Source: Streptomyces sp. BV286 (GTDB taxonomy: Bacteria > Actinomycetota > Actinomycetes > Streptomycetales > Streptomycetaceae). Taken from it: a stretch of 64,000 nucleotides of DNA. Shown here one piece after another: positions 1-8,234 of this stretch. Positions within the stretch are counted from its first letter, which is position 1, and every line of letters starts with the position of its first letter. The position numbers and the translations under genes are program-made. The stretch covers positions 84,781-148,780 of the forward strand of contig NZ_JAHRIB010000174.1 of assembly GCF_019090165.1 (NCBI RefSeq), in the 5' to 3' direction. Under the pieces are notes generated by a model that saw nothing but the letters and a program-made list of their open reading frames with translations, searched no databases and had not been told where the DNA came from.

Positions 1-98
1 AGGGTCTCCTGTACGGATGGCGGGGCGCTGGTCGCGAAGTCGGTGTAGGCCGTGATCTCGGTCAGCTCGGCGATGTCTGAAGGCACGGTGGTCGTCAT
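1..98 (-). CDS. N-terminal 32 codons of a gene running off the left edge
   Basis: An ATG whose complement lies at 96-98 opens a frame that stays open to base 1. The visible N-terminus is MTTTVPSDIAELTEITAYTD, with strong G/C third positions. It is co-directional with the oxidoreductase ending at 209, 110 bp upstream, so it may be the third gene of that run. Too little is visible to assign a family. Confidence 0.5.
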   Translation of the reverse strand, partial: MTTTVPSDIAELTEITAYTDFATSAPPSVQET

Positions 99-208
99 AC
101 GTGGCTCTCGCTCGTGTGGCAGTGCTGGGAATGTGGGAGGAGGGGCTGTGCTCGGGCGGTGGGACGTCCCGTGTGTCCGGTGCGACGGACGCACTGCTCC
201 GGGAGGGG

Positions 209-853
209 TCAGCGGGCGAGGGAGACGGCGAAGGGAGCGAAGCCGTTGCGGCGCATGATGTGGGGGACGACGAGGATCATGGCTTCGGTGGCGCGGGCAG
301 TGGTGATGCCGCCGAGGTCCTCGATCCAGTCGGGCTGCCAGCCCAGGTCGTCGAGAAGGCCCGTGACGGTCTTCTTTGCCTGTTCGTCGTCTCCGGAGAG
401 GTAGGCGGTGGGCGGGGAGGCCAGGGTTCCCGGGGCGGTCATGACCATGAACAGCATGGTGTTGAGCGTCTTGACGACGCGGGTGTCGGGCAGGGCGGCC
501 TGGAGCTGTTCGGCGAGGCTGCTACCGGGGTAGCACAGGTCGCCGGGCAGCTTGTCGGCGGCGTCGTGGGTGGCGTTGGAGACATCGATGAGGATCTTGT
601 CCGCGAGTTCGGCCCGCAGGGCGGTGAATCGGCCCAGGGTGCTGATTCCGGGGGTGGCGTTGATCACGATGTCCGCGGTGCGGGCGGTGGTGGGGTGGTC
701 GGCGTAGCGGACGGCGGTTCCCTCGGTGGGCGGCGTGCCCGTCTCGACGCCGCTCTGACGGCGGCCGAGGGTGACGTGGTGTCCCGCGGCCGCGAGGCTG
801 CGAGCGAGGTTGGTGCCGACGCGGCCGGCGCCCAGAATGCCGATGCTGCTCAT
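209..853 (-). CDS. NAD(P)-binding oxidoreductase (F420-dependent NADP reductase-like)
   Basis: The 214-aa product is a compact Rossmann protein. The dinucleotide loop GILGAGRVG lies at residues 5-13 and a Gly-Arg-Arg that could bind the NADP phosphate follows the second strand. The fold and length match the NADPH-dependent F420 reductase/NAD-binding family. The ATG at 853 is preceded by an AAGGGG ribosome site, while the longer frame upstream of it has no protein-like composition. It lies 43 bp downstream of the phosphatase-like gene on the same strand, suggesting co-transcription. The substrate is unknown, and F420 binding is a family possibility, not shown. Confidence 0.8.
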   Translation of the reverse strand: MSSIGILGAGRVGTNLARSLAAAGHHVTLGRRQSGVETGTPPTEGTAVRYADHPTTARTADIVINATPGISTLGRFTALRAELADKILIDVSNATHDAADKLPGDLCYPGSSLAEQLQAALPDTRVVKTLNTMLFMVMTAPGTLASPPTAYLSGDDEQAKKTVTGLLDDLGWQPDWIEDLGGITTARATEAMILVVPHIMRRNGFAPFAVSLAR

Positions 854-896
854 GTTGGGTTGCCCCTTGCGGACTTGGTGGGTATGGGCGGGCTGG

Positions 897-1706
897 TCAG
901 ATCGAGGACAGCACGTCGAGCGCGGCAGTGTGGATACGGGGAGCGGCGGCCAGGAAGTCGCGGCTGGCCGTACTCCAGGGCTTGCCGTCCAGGTCGGTGA
1001 CGGTACCTCCGGCCTCGGTGACCAGCAGGGCGCCCGCGACGAGGCCGGAGCGGACGTCGGAGAACTGCCAGAAGGCGTCCATGCGTCCGGCGGCGACGTG
1101 GATGAGCTGCAGCGTGGCCGGGACGGACACACGCACGACGAGGCCGGCGGTGAGCATGGCGGTGACAGATGCGCCGATCCTGCGGAAGGTGTCGGTGCTC
1201 TCACCGGGCCGGGCCTGTCCGGTGCCGATCAGCGCGGCACCCAGGTCGCTCTTGGCCGACACGGTCAGGGGACGGCCGTTGAGGTGGGCGCCGCCGCCGA
1301 CGGCGGCGGTGTAGGTGTCGCCGGTCAGCGGGAGGTGAACGACCGTGAGGACCGGCTGGTTGTCGCGCACGAGGGTGGCGGTGACGGCCCACTCCGGCAT
1401 GCCGTGGACGTGGTTGATGTTGCCCTCGGCCGGGTCGACGACCCACCACTCGCCCGGCGGGAGCGCACCGCCGGCCAGCTCGTCCTCCGCCCACTGCGAC
1501 CCCGGCCTCGCCTTCAGCAGCGGCTCACGCATCACGGCGAGGACCGCGTCGTCATTGGCGTGGATCTCGTCGACGACCTCTTCCAGGCTCACGCCCCGGG
1601 CCTGGGTCGTGTAGCGCTCCCGCAGGGTGACTCCGGCGACCTTCACCGTGTCGGCCACCGCGGTCAGGAACGTGGCATCGAGGTCGAAAGGCATGGCTGT
1701 GGTCAT
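897..1706 (-). CDS. Inositol monophosphatase family protein with altered metal motifs
   Basis: The 269-aa protein has the inositol monophosphatase layout: an acidic segment around residues 74-76 and the first metal motif as WVVDPAEGNINH at 88-99. The family consensus is W-x-x-D-P-x-D-G-T-x-N, so the second Asp is Glu and the Thr is Asn here. The C-terminal W-D-x-A-A-G motif reads SGLVAG before ALLVTEAGG, so the expected Asp is missing. The fold is clear, but phosphatase activity is doubtful. It is first of a two-gene minus-strand operon and divergent from a LysR gene that is its likely regulator. Confidence 0.82.
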   Translation of the reverse strand: MTTAMPFDLDATFLTAVADTVKVAGVTLRERYTTQARGVSLEEVVDEIHANDDAVLAVMREPLLKARPGSQWAEDELAGGALPPGEWWVVDPAEGNINHVHGMPEWAVTATLVRDNQPVLTVVHLPLTGDTYTAAVGGGAHLNGRPLTVSAKSDLGAALIGTGQARPGESTDTFRRIGASVTAMLTAGLVVRVSVPATLQLIHVAAGRMDAFWQFSDVRSGLVAGALLVTEAGGTVTDLDGKPWSTASRDFLAAAPRIHTAALDVLSSI

Positions 1707-1831
1707 GGCGTACTCCTTGGATTCGGTGGAAACGGGGCGGTGTTGGGTTCTTCCTTCGGCCCCACATCTCGAAGGTAGAAGCCTCGCCCATTAACAGCAA
1801 GTGCATGGTTTTCACTCGTATAGTTACTGCC

Positions 1832-2746
1832 ATGCAACTGGATTTGAACCTGCTCACCGCCCTGGACGCCCTGCTGGAAGAAGGCAGCGTGGCCGGGGCC
1901 GCAGCCCGACTTCACGTCACCGCACCGGCGATGAGCCGCTCGCTGGGCCGTATCCGCAAAGTCACCGGCGACCAGATCCTGGTTCGCACCGGACGCCACA
2001 TGACCCCCACCATCCACGCGCTGGCCATTCGCACCGAGGTCCACGCCCTCGTGCAGCAGGCCCACCAACTGCTGTCCCCACAGACAGAACTCGACCTGGC
2101 GACTCTGGAGCGAGTGTTCACGGTCCGCTGGCACGACGCGCTCACCACCACGTGCGGGACCGCCCTGGTCGCCGCAGTGCACCGCCAGGCCCCCGGGGTG
2201 CGACTGCGCCTCACCGCCGAGCCGGGCGACGACACCCCCGAGCTGCGCCGCGGCACGGTGGACCTCGCCTCAAGCGCGGGCCCACCCACCCAGCCCGATG
2301 TCCACCACCGCCTCATCGGTCGTGACCGGCTCGTCATCGCAGTCCGGCCGGACCACCCGCTCACCGAACAGCCCGTCACCACCGAGAGGTTCGCGGCGGC
2401 CGATCACCTCACCGTCTCCCGACGCGGACGCCTCCACGACCCGATCGACGACGCCCTGACCGCACTGGGCCACGAGCGCCGTGTCATCGCCTCCGCCCCC
2501 ACGACGACGACCGCACTGCAACTCGCCCGCGACACCGACCTCGTGGTCACCCTGCCCGACGCGGCCACTCGCCCCATCCGCCACCAACTCGGTCTGACGA
2601 CACTGCCGCTGCCGCTCGAACTGCCCGAAGTGCCCCTCCACCTGCTCTGGCACCAGCGCCACGACAACGACCCCGCCCACACCTGGCTGCGCGAAACAGC
2701 CACCCGAACCCTCCAGGCCCTGTTCACCCCGCCGCCCACGGCCTGA
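1832..2746 (+). CDS. LysR-family transcriptional regulator
   Basis: The 304-aa protein has an N-terminal winged helix (residues 3-60, with LNLLTALDALLEEGSVAGAA and a downstream MSRSLGRIRK recognition helix) and a C-terminal periplasmic-binding-like effector domain. The ATG at 1832 puts MQLDLNLL at the start, as usual for the NodD/NahR-like branch; a GTG 27 bases upstream is open but less family-like. It is divergent from the phosphatase-like/oxidoreductase pair across 125 bp, the classic LysR arrangement. A weak AGTG-N9-CACT repeat at 1800-1816 could be part of its site. Confidence 0.88.
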   Translation: MQLDLNLLTALDALLEEGSVAGAAARLHVTAPAMSRSLGRIRKVTGDQILVRTGRHMTPTIHALAIRTEVHALVQQAHQLLSPQTELDLATLERVFTVRWHDALTTTCGTALVAAVHRQAPGVRLRLTAEPGDDTPELRRGTVDLASSAGPPTQPDVHHRLIGRDRLVIAVRPDHPLTEQPVTTERFAAADHLTVSRRGRLHDPIDDALTALGHERRVIASAPTTTTALQLARDTDLVVTLPDAATRPIRHQLGLTTLPLPLELPEVPLHLLWHQRHDNDPAHTWLRETATRTLQALFTPPPTA

Positions 2747-2827
2747 CCGGCAGCGGCGGCCTGCGGCAGGTCCACCCGGTGGCGCTGTCATTGTCTCTTC
2801 ATTGCTGCGAGCGGCGCCCCGACGCGG

Positions 2828-3427
2828 TCAGCAGCGCAGGCCGATGACGCCCCAGCCACGGCGCTCCGCCTCCGTCACCACCTCTCCCCAGTCGGTGAGG
2901 AAGTGGGCAAAGGATTCGAAGGTCGTGATCCATCCGCTGGGCTCCGCGGCGTGCCGGTCGAACGGCTCGCGCATATCCTCCAGTTGGGGTGCCGCCTGTC
3001 GCCACCATGCCGCGATCAGTGGCACATGGTCGGGCGGACACCACAGCAGCAGGTCTGCCTCCCAGGTGCACGGCCGCTCCGGGAGTCCTGAGACGGTCCC
3101 GGTGGTGTCCTCCAGGCCGTGCCAGAACAGCGCGTCGTTGAACCGGTCCAGCACCGCGCGTGCTCCAGGCGCGACGAAGTCGCGCATGTGGTCCCAGCGA
3201 TGACCAGCCCAAAAGTGCGGCTTGTACGAGCCCAGAGTGTTCCGGAGGGCGTATCTGCCGTACCAGTCCTCACCGGGCTGAGTGGACCATGACCAGCCAT
3301 GCTCGAAAGGGTCGTCTCCGTACGCGTCTCCGAGGGCGGCATCGACCAGCATCTCTCCCCGGTCGTCAGGCGCTGCCGCCTCGACCCGCGGCCAGTCCAC
3401 GATCAGTACCTCTATCCCCACGCCCAT
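2828..3427 (-). CDS. Hypothetical protein, tryptophan-rich, about 199 aa
   Basis: A soluble acidic protein beginning MGVGIEVLIVDWPRVEA, with repeated W/H-rich stretches (HGWSWS, HFWAGHRWDHM, WGVIGL) and no signal peptide or membrane segment. Codon bias is typical of a real gene. The preceding GTG at 3430 is an equally possible start. It is convergent with the LysR gene and sits alone. No family was recognised; tryptophan-rich proteins of this size are common hypothetical proteins in streptomycetes. Confidence 0.68.
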   Translation of the reverse strand: MGVGIEVLIVDWPRVEAAAPDDRGEMLVDAALGDAYGDDPFEHGWSWSTQPGEDWYGRYALRNTLGSYKPHFWAGHRWDHMRDFVAPGARAVLDRFNDALFWHGLEDTTGTVSGLPERPCTWEADLLLWCPPDHVPLIAAWWRQAAPQLEDMREPFDRHAAEPSGWITTFESFAHFLTDWGEVVTEAERRGWGVIGLRC

Positions 3428-3517
3428 CACATCAGCGTAGGACGGGAAGGGGCGTTGATCGCCGCAGTCCCACTGTGGAAGTGACTGACGGTGATGCCCA
3501 GCGGAGATCGACGCTTT

Positions 3518-4615
3518 CTAACTGCGGTTGACCAGGGCCCGTGTCACGGTGCGCGTCATCTCGCTGTGCACAAGGACGTCCGTGCTGTCGATGAACTGGT
3601 CGGCCGCTCCGAAAACCGGCAGGGCCCTGACCGCAGGGTCGGTGATGTGTGCCGTCAGCGCCGCGGTGAAGCGCTCAGCGTGCAGGACCTGGAACGGCCG
3701 ACTGTGGTAGGGCCGGGTGGTGGGGTCGACCGCGTCGGTGAGGGCGAGTTCGTTGTGGACGGTCGCAACGGCTTCGTAGGCGCGGGCCAGGTGCTGTTCG
3801 CGGGTGTGCCAGTCGGTTGCCGGGAGAACGGTGCTGAGGAGCGGAGCGAGGGAGGATGCCTGGGGAGTGCGGGCGAAGGCGGAACCGAGCCATTTGCTGT
3901 AGGGCGGGTAGCGGCGGTCCATGAGCAGGCAGAGTCGCATCAGGTCGCGGACCAGGCGAGCGGCGACGACAGCGGATCCGAGCTCGTCACCCACTTCGCC
4001 GCACCTGCCGACGAAGGCCTCTTCCTGGGCGATGCGCTGCCACTGACAGGCAAGGACGTAGAGCCAGAGGTCGTGCGGATACCAGCGGAGGCCGGCTCGC
4101 GCCGTGGCAAGCTCGCCGAGTCCGTCATGGAAGACGGCGCCGCCTGTGACCTCGGCGAGTCGCTGGGTGGGCGTGGCCAGCCAGTCCGCCGGGGTGACGC
4201 CCTGAGACGGGTCGAATCCCAGCAGCGCGGTGAACCAGGAACCCGGATCGGTGACCTCGACGCGGTGGTGCACCGGTCCGTCGGTGGCCCGCATCACGCG
4301 GATATCCCCTTTCCCCGTCGCAGCGAAGTGCGTCGGATAGCCGCAGAAGATCTTCGGCAGCCGCTCGGAAAGCATCGTGGTGATGTGCGGGCCGTGGTCG
4401 GCCGCGTCCTGAGCCTTCAGGAAGATCTGCAGGCGTGGGCCCCATTCGTGGTCTGCGGATCGGGCGGTGTCGAATCCGAGCACCTCCGAGCCGCTGCCGA
4501 GATGGGCAGCAGAGTGCACGACACCTGGAACGTTCTCGTCCAGCAGAGGGCGCACGGCTTGGACGTAGAAGCGCCGGGAGAGTTCCAGGCCGGGGATGAA
4601 GGGTGATGTGACCAT
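3518..4615 (-). CDS. DUF4037 (nucleotidyltransferase-like) protein
   Basis: The protein of about 365 aa starts with a short helix (PGLELSRRFYVQAVRPLL) followed by GSGSEVLGFDTARSADHEWG at residues 40-59. This is the G-S...D-x-W-G signature of DUF4037 proteins and recalls the polymerase-beta nucleotidyltransferase core. The rest is helical (DLWLYVLACQWQRIAQEEAF). The ATG at 4615 gives a family-like N-terminus; a GTG at 4693 would add 26 poorly conserved residues. Enzymatic activity is not established for the family. Confidence 0.75.
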   Translation of the reverse strand: MVTSPFIPGLELSRRFYVQAVRPLLDENVPGVVHSAAHLGSGSEVLGFDTARSADHEWGPRLQIFLKAQDAADHGPHITTMLSERLPKIFCGYPTHFAATGKGDIRVMRATDGPVHHRVEVTDPGSWFTALLGFDPSQGVTPADWLATPTQRLAEVTGGAVFHDGLGELATARAGLRWYPHDLWLYVLACQWQRIAQEEAFVGRCGEVGDELGSAVVAARLVRDLMRLCLLMDRRYPPYSKWLGSAFARTPQASSLAPLLSTVLPATDWHTREQHLARAYEAVATVHNELALTDAVDPTTRPYHSRPFQVLHAERFTAALTAHITDPAVRALPVFGAADQFIDSTDVLVHSEMTRTVTRALVNRS

Positions 4616-4770
4616 GCCGGGGAGAGTGCCTGATCGGTACGCGGGCGGGCGACCCGTTTTTCGCACCTGGGAGGGGTAATCGTCGCTGGCCACGAACGGA
4701 CGTGGCGGTGGGCATTTCGAAGAGTGTGAGTCGGCTCCGTCTGTCTCTGTCTCACCTACTGTGGCTTCGC

Positions 4771-5682
4771 ATGACCGACTCCGAGATCGAGATCACCGCA
4801 GAGCTGCTGCACGGCCTTCTCAGGGACCAGCATCCGGACCTTGCGGGGCTGGCCGTCCGCGAAGTAGCCGGCGGCTGGGACAACCACATGTGGCGCCTCG
4901 GGGACGAGTTGGTCCTGCGCATGCCGCGCACGGAACGTGCCCCGGATCTCCAGCGTAAAGAGCGCCGGTGGCTGCCCCTCCTGGCCACGCGCCTTCCGCT
5001 CCCGATTCCGACCCCTGTGCGGATCGGCGAACCGTCCGCGCGCTTCCCGAGGCTCTGGACCATCATGACGTGGGTCCCCGGCGTGCCACTCGACCACACC
5101 TCGATCAGCCGCAGCGACCACGCTGCCGACACTCTGGCGGGCTTCCTCAAAACGCTCCATGTGGAGGCGCCCGCCGATGCGCCGACCGCCTCGGACCGCG
5201 GCGCTCACCCCAAGAAGTGCACGGACGGCTTCGAGAGGTGCTTGCGAGCGATCGCCCCCGGCGGCATCACCGGCGACGTACGGGCCCTGTGGGACGTCTG
5301 GGACGATGCCGTGGCGGCTCCCGAGTGGGAGGGCCCGCCGGTTTGGCTGCACGGTGATCTCCACCCCGCGAATGTCGTCGTCTCGGACGGGACGCTCGCG
5401 GGCGTGATCGATTTCGGTGACATGTTCGCCGGCGATCCGGCGTGGGACCTTGCGGCCGCGTGGCTGCTCCTGCCCGCAGGCGCAGGCGCACGGTTCTTCG
5501 AGGCGTACGCGCATGCGGACGAGGCGACCATCCGGCGCGCCCGAGGTCTGGCTGCGCTGAAGAGCCTCTTCCTCATTCTTATGGGCCAGAACGGGGAGCG
5601 GGGCCTGCCCGGCGGCAAGACCACATGGGGGCCCGCCGGAAGGGCGGCGCTCGATCGTGTCCTGACACCCGGCCGGGGCTGA
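4771..5682 (+). CDS. Aminoglycoside phosphotransferase-fold small-molecule kinase
   Basis: This 303-aa kinase has the APH signature: the catalytic loop HGDLHPANVVV at residues 194-204 (Asp196, Asn201) and the Mg-binding DFG at 214-216. A Lys/Arg-rich N-lobe (LVLRMPRTERAPDLQRKERR) precedes them. ATG 4771 begins MTDSEIEI; the open frame upstream is unlikely to be translated. Homologues phosphorylate antibiotics, macrolides, choline or other alcohols, and the substrate cannot be read from the sequence. It is convergent with the second kinase gene, with a hairpin between them. Confidence 0.85.
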   Translation: MTDSEIEITAELLHGLLRDQHPDLAGLAVREVAGGWDNHMWRLGDELVLRMPRTERAPDLQRKERRWLPLLATRLPLPIPTPVRIGEPSARFPRLWTIMTWVPGVPLDHTSISRSDHAADTLAGFLKTLHVEAPADAPTASDRGAHPKKCTDGFERCLRAIAPGGITGDVRALWDVWDDAVAAPEWEGPPVWLHGDLHPANVVVSDGTLAGVIDFGDMFAGDPAWDLAAAWLLLPAGAGARFFEAYAHADEATIRRARGLAALKSLFLILMGQNGERGLPGGKTTWGPAGRAALDRVLTPGRG

Positions 5683-5702
5683 TTCTCTTCCGCGTAGGCC
5701 CT

Positions 5703-5718
5703 GCTCCCGTTTGGGAGC
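5703..5718. terminator. Candidate bidirectional hairpin between convergent kinase genes
   Basis: GCTCCC (5703-5708) and GGGAGC (5713-5718) are perfect complements around a GTTT loop, in the 77-bp gap between two converging genes. There is no U tract on either side, so it fits the U-less hairpin terminators common in actinomycetes. Confidence 0.5.
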
Positions 5719-5759
5719 GAGACGCTGCCACGTGGCGGACGAGTCGAGGCACCCGGTAT

Positions 5760-6749
5760 TCAGGCGTGGACCAGTTGCAGCGCCTGCCTCAGGTTGTACT
5801 CGGCGATGTCCGCCATGAACGTCCGGTCGGGAAAGTCCCCGTCGAGCAGCCGCAGCGGCCCCGCCGTCAGCGACAGCCGCTGGGCGAGCATGTAGAGCGC
5901 GAGCCGGTCCTCGTCCAGCCCGGCCGCCCTCAGCGGCTGGTAGGCGTCGTGCAGGCGGATGCGCAGAAACACGTGCTCCCACTCGACGTCGAAGTACATC
6001 AATCCCTCGATGTCGATCGCCACGGGCATCCCGTCCGCGTCCACCAGCACGTGATCGGGCCCCAGTTCGCCGTGCACGACCGCATACTCCGCGCGGGGCC
6101 GCACCGCGGCCGCCAGGCCCAGCAGCCCCTCCTCCAGCCGGCCGCGGGCGCCCGCGATCCGCGGATCGCGGGAGGCCGCCTCGGCCAGGTCCCGCAGCGC
6201 ACGGTCGAGAACCACCGCCTCGCACGACGTACCCCGTGACGCTCCTCCGCCATCGACCAGGGCCACCTTGCCGTACCCCGGTGCCTGGTGACTTCGCATC
6301 ACTTCCAGTGACTCCGCGAGCCGGGCCATGACCGGAGCGGCAGCGCCTGGGTCGCGCGCGAGCAACGCCTCCAGGCTCTCTCCGGGAAGGTCTTCGACGA
6401 TCGCAAGGTCGGCCGCACAGTGGGCGCCGTCGCGGTCGACGAGACGGATCGCCGGAACGCGGACCCTGAGTGCGTCCAACCGCGCGTGCGCAGCCTTGAA
6501 CAGATCGAGCCCGAGGCCGGGCGAGAACGGGTCGGTGAGGTCGCCGTCACCTTCGGCCGCCGGCCAGTAGTTCTCGGCGTCGTCCCACAGGTAGGCGATC
6601 GCCGTCGCCGCATCGTCCATCACCAGGCGGTACACGCCCTTCTTACTGCCGCCCGCGATCCGCTCGACCGTCTCCAGCCGTCGCCCGCCGCCCAGCGCGG
6701 CCCGCGCCGCACCAGCCAGCTGGTCCCGTGTCGCTGCCCTGGGTGCCAC
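5760..6749 (-). CDS. Phosphotransferase (APH-like kinase family)
   Basis: The protein of about 329 aa has a recognisable kinase core: an N-lobe with GGSKKGVYRLV, the catalytic loop HGELGPDHVLV near residues 226-236 (Asp of the usual HGD is Glu), and DIEG near 246 replacing DFG. The frame is open far upstream, but the upstream part lacks domain-like sequence. GTG 6749 with a GGAGAGG ribosome site 11 bases ahead is my preferred start. It lies 270 bp downstream of the radical SAM/aminotransferase genes on the same strand, so it may or may not be part of that unit. Confidence 0.75.
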   Translation of the reverse strand: MAPRAATRDQLAGAARAALGGGRRLETVERIAGGSKKGVYRLVMDDAATAIAYLWDDAENYWPAAEGDGDLTDPFSPGLGLDLFKAAHARLDALRVRVPAIRLVDRDGAHCAADLAIVEDLPGESLEALLARDPGAAAPVMARLAESLEVMRSHQAPGYGKVALVDGGGASRGTSCEAVVLDRALRDLAEAASRDPRIAGARGRLEEGLLGLAAAVRPRAEYAVVHGELGPDHVLVDADGMPVAIDIEGLMYFDVEWEHVFLRIRLHDAYQPLRAAGLDEDRLALYMLAQRLSLTAGPLRLLDGDFPDRTFMADIAEYNLRQALQLVHA

Positions 6750-7019
6750 GTTGTGAACCGCCTCTCCGCCATGACAACCCGCGCACCCTACGGGAGCGTC
6801 GGCGTGCAGGCCAGGCGATGCAGAGCGGTGGATGACCGTGGCGGCAGGTGGCAGGTGGCAGACGGCGGGGGAGCGGATGTTCGGCGAGGGCCGGCCGGCT
6901 CGGATGCTGACCGCATCGAGCGTGAGCGTTCGGGCGAGGGCGCGGCCCCGGAAACGGCTCCTTCGGCCACCGTTCTCGGGCAGTCGATCGAAGACAGATG
7001 GGGCGTTCTGCAAGGATCC

Positions 7020-7221
7020 CTAAAGCCCCAGCACCTCGCCGTACTTGATGGCCCCGTGGGGCAGCGCGAAGCCGAACGGGGTCAGCGACTTCCCCGGCGG
7101 GTACGTCTCCTCGGTGCTGCTCGGCGCGAACCAGACGCCACCCGACCTGGGCTCACCGGCGTTCTCGCCGGGGGCGCTCGGCCGCATCGTCGTACACGGC
7201 CAGGTCCTCCAGCGGCTTCAT
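7020..7221 (-). pseudogene. Short third gene of the radical SAM operon, frame broken at a C5 run
   Basis: The TGA of the aminotransferase gene overlaps an ATG at 7221 (ATGA). The new frame begins MKPLEDLAVYDDAAERP but stops at 7153 after 22 codons. One frame over, an open stretch to a TAG at 7020 carries equally strong G/C third positions and includes SGGVWFAPSSTEETYPPGKS and ends GAIKYGEVLGL. Removing one base from the five-C run (7170-7174) joins the two into a 66-aa product. Coding bias switches frame at that run. A separate 55-codon frame from ATG 7187 could also express the tail alone. The product could be a RiPP-type precursor or small partner of the two enzymes; no known family was recognised. 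Confidence 0.6.
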
Positions 7222-8234
7222 CGTGTCGTCGTCGGCGTCGGACCGAATGCGTCAGCAAGGCTGGTCAGGATGGAGCCGGACCAACCGCTCTCCCCGAACA
7301 CGCTGACCGGTATGGCGAGCACGCCGCACTCACGCCGGAGCGTCTCCGCCGGTATGTCGACCGGGAAGAAGTAGTTGCCGGGACAGGTCCGGCTCGCCGA
7401 GGGAATCGCCCCGAGCACCTCGTCCGGCAACCGTTCGAACAACCGCTCAGCCCGTGCGGCCAGTTCGTCGACGACCTGCCCGGGCACGTCGCTGTGCTCG
7501 GTCAGCAGACGGTCGGCGAGCCTCAACTGAGCCGACGTCGGCGGATCCGCCCGGAACGCTTCGGCCAGTTCGGCTTGCGCCGGACCCAGCAGGACCACGC
7601 CGAACGTGCGAGGCCACAGCCACCCCTTGGTGACCGAATGCAGCAGGACCGCACGACCGGTGTCCAGCAATCGCCGTGTGCCTGCAGCGAACGGCGCTCC
7701 GAGGTCGTAGACACTGTCGATCAGCAGGCGGCGGCGTGGTGATTCCCGCAGCCACGACATCACCGCGGCACACTCGGCATCGGACAGGTACCGGCCGAGC
7801 GGCTTGCTGGGGTTGGCGAGCAGCAGATACTCGGGCCGGTCGTCCACCGGTGACCCCGGCAGAGCCGGTGCCGGCAGCGTCGGGTAGGACGCGGGCGTCA
7901 GGCCCGCAGAGCGGGCCAACTCGAAGTAGACCGGGTACACGTCACTGGGCAGCCACAGCCGCGCCTGCACGGTGCGCAGCTGTTGGAACACCACGCCGAG
8001 CCCGTGCCGGACGCCTCGACAGACCATGGCCTGACCGGACCACTCTTCCGGAAGCTCGAAGCGCCGCAGCCAGACACGGGCGAGATCGCACCGGTGGACC
8101 GTACTCATGTCGGTCGGCGGTTCCGGTCGCATCTGAGCAAGCGCCTGGTACACGTTGGTCTCGGCCGCGTCCAGAAGCGGTGAGGAGGCGCTGAGTTCCC
8201 GCTGCCGGAAGGCCTGGAAGTCGTCGAACCTCAT
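7218..8234 (-). CDS. PLP-dependent aminotransferase class I/II-like enzyme
   Basis: The 338-aa protein carries fold-type I landmarks. NPSKPLG at residues 141-147 replaces the usual NPxNPTG loop, DSVYD at 173-177 supplies the pyridine-contacting Asp and Tyr, and SVTKGW puts the Schiff-base Lys at about residue 203. It is shorter than most aminotransferases of this fold (380-420 aa). Its ATG overlaps the TGA of the radical SAM gene (ATGA), so translation is probably coupled. Such a pair could act on a free amino acid or on a peptide. The substrate is unknown. Confidence 0.8.
   Translation of the reverse strand: MRFDDFQAFRQRELSASSPLLDAAETNVYQALAQMRPEPPTDMSTVHRCDLARVWLRRFELPEEWSGQAMVCRGVRHGLGVVFQQLRTVQARLWLPSDVYPVYFELARSAGLTPASYPTLPAPALPGSPVDDRPEYLLLANPSKPLGRYLSDAECAAVMSWLRESPRRRLLIDSVYDLGAPFAAGTRRLLDTGRAVLLHSVTKGWLWPRTFGVVLLGPAQAELAEAFRADPPTSAQLRLADRLLTEHSDVPGQVVDELAARAERLFERLPDEVLGAIPSASRTCPGNYFFPVDIPAETLRRECGVLAIPVSVFGESGWSGSILTSLADAFGPTPTTTR

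Noticed and set aside
101..1000. Long open frame on the plus strand over the NAD(P)-binding gene
   Set aside because: Gly/Asp/Val-rich composition without domain motifs; it is the antisense shadow of two genes with clear Rossmann and phosphatase motifs.
1800..1816. AGTG-N9-CACT as a LysR box
   Set aside because: Only 4-bp arms, expected by chance; mentioned only as weak support.
3491..4606. 371-codon plus-strand frame opposite the DUF4037 gene
   Set aside because: No motif or ribosome site; typical high-GC antisense frame to a recognised family.
6750..7013. N-terminal extension of the kinase gene to 7013
   Set aside because: The added 88 residues are Arg/Pro-rich and not kinase-like; GTG 6749 with a ribosome site fits the domain boundary.
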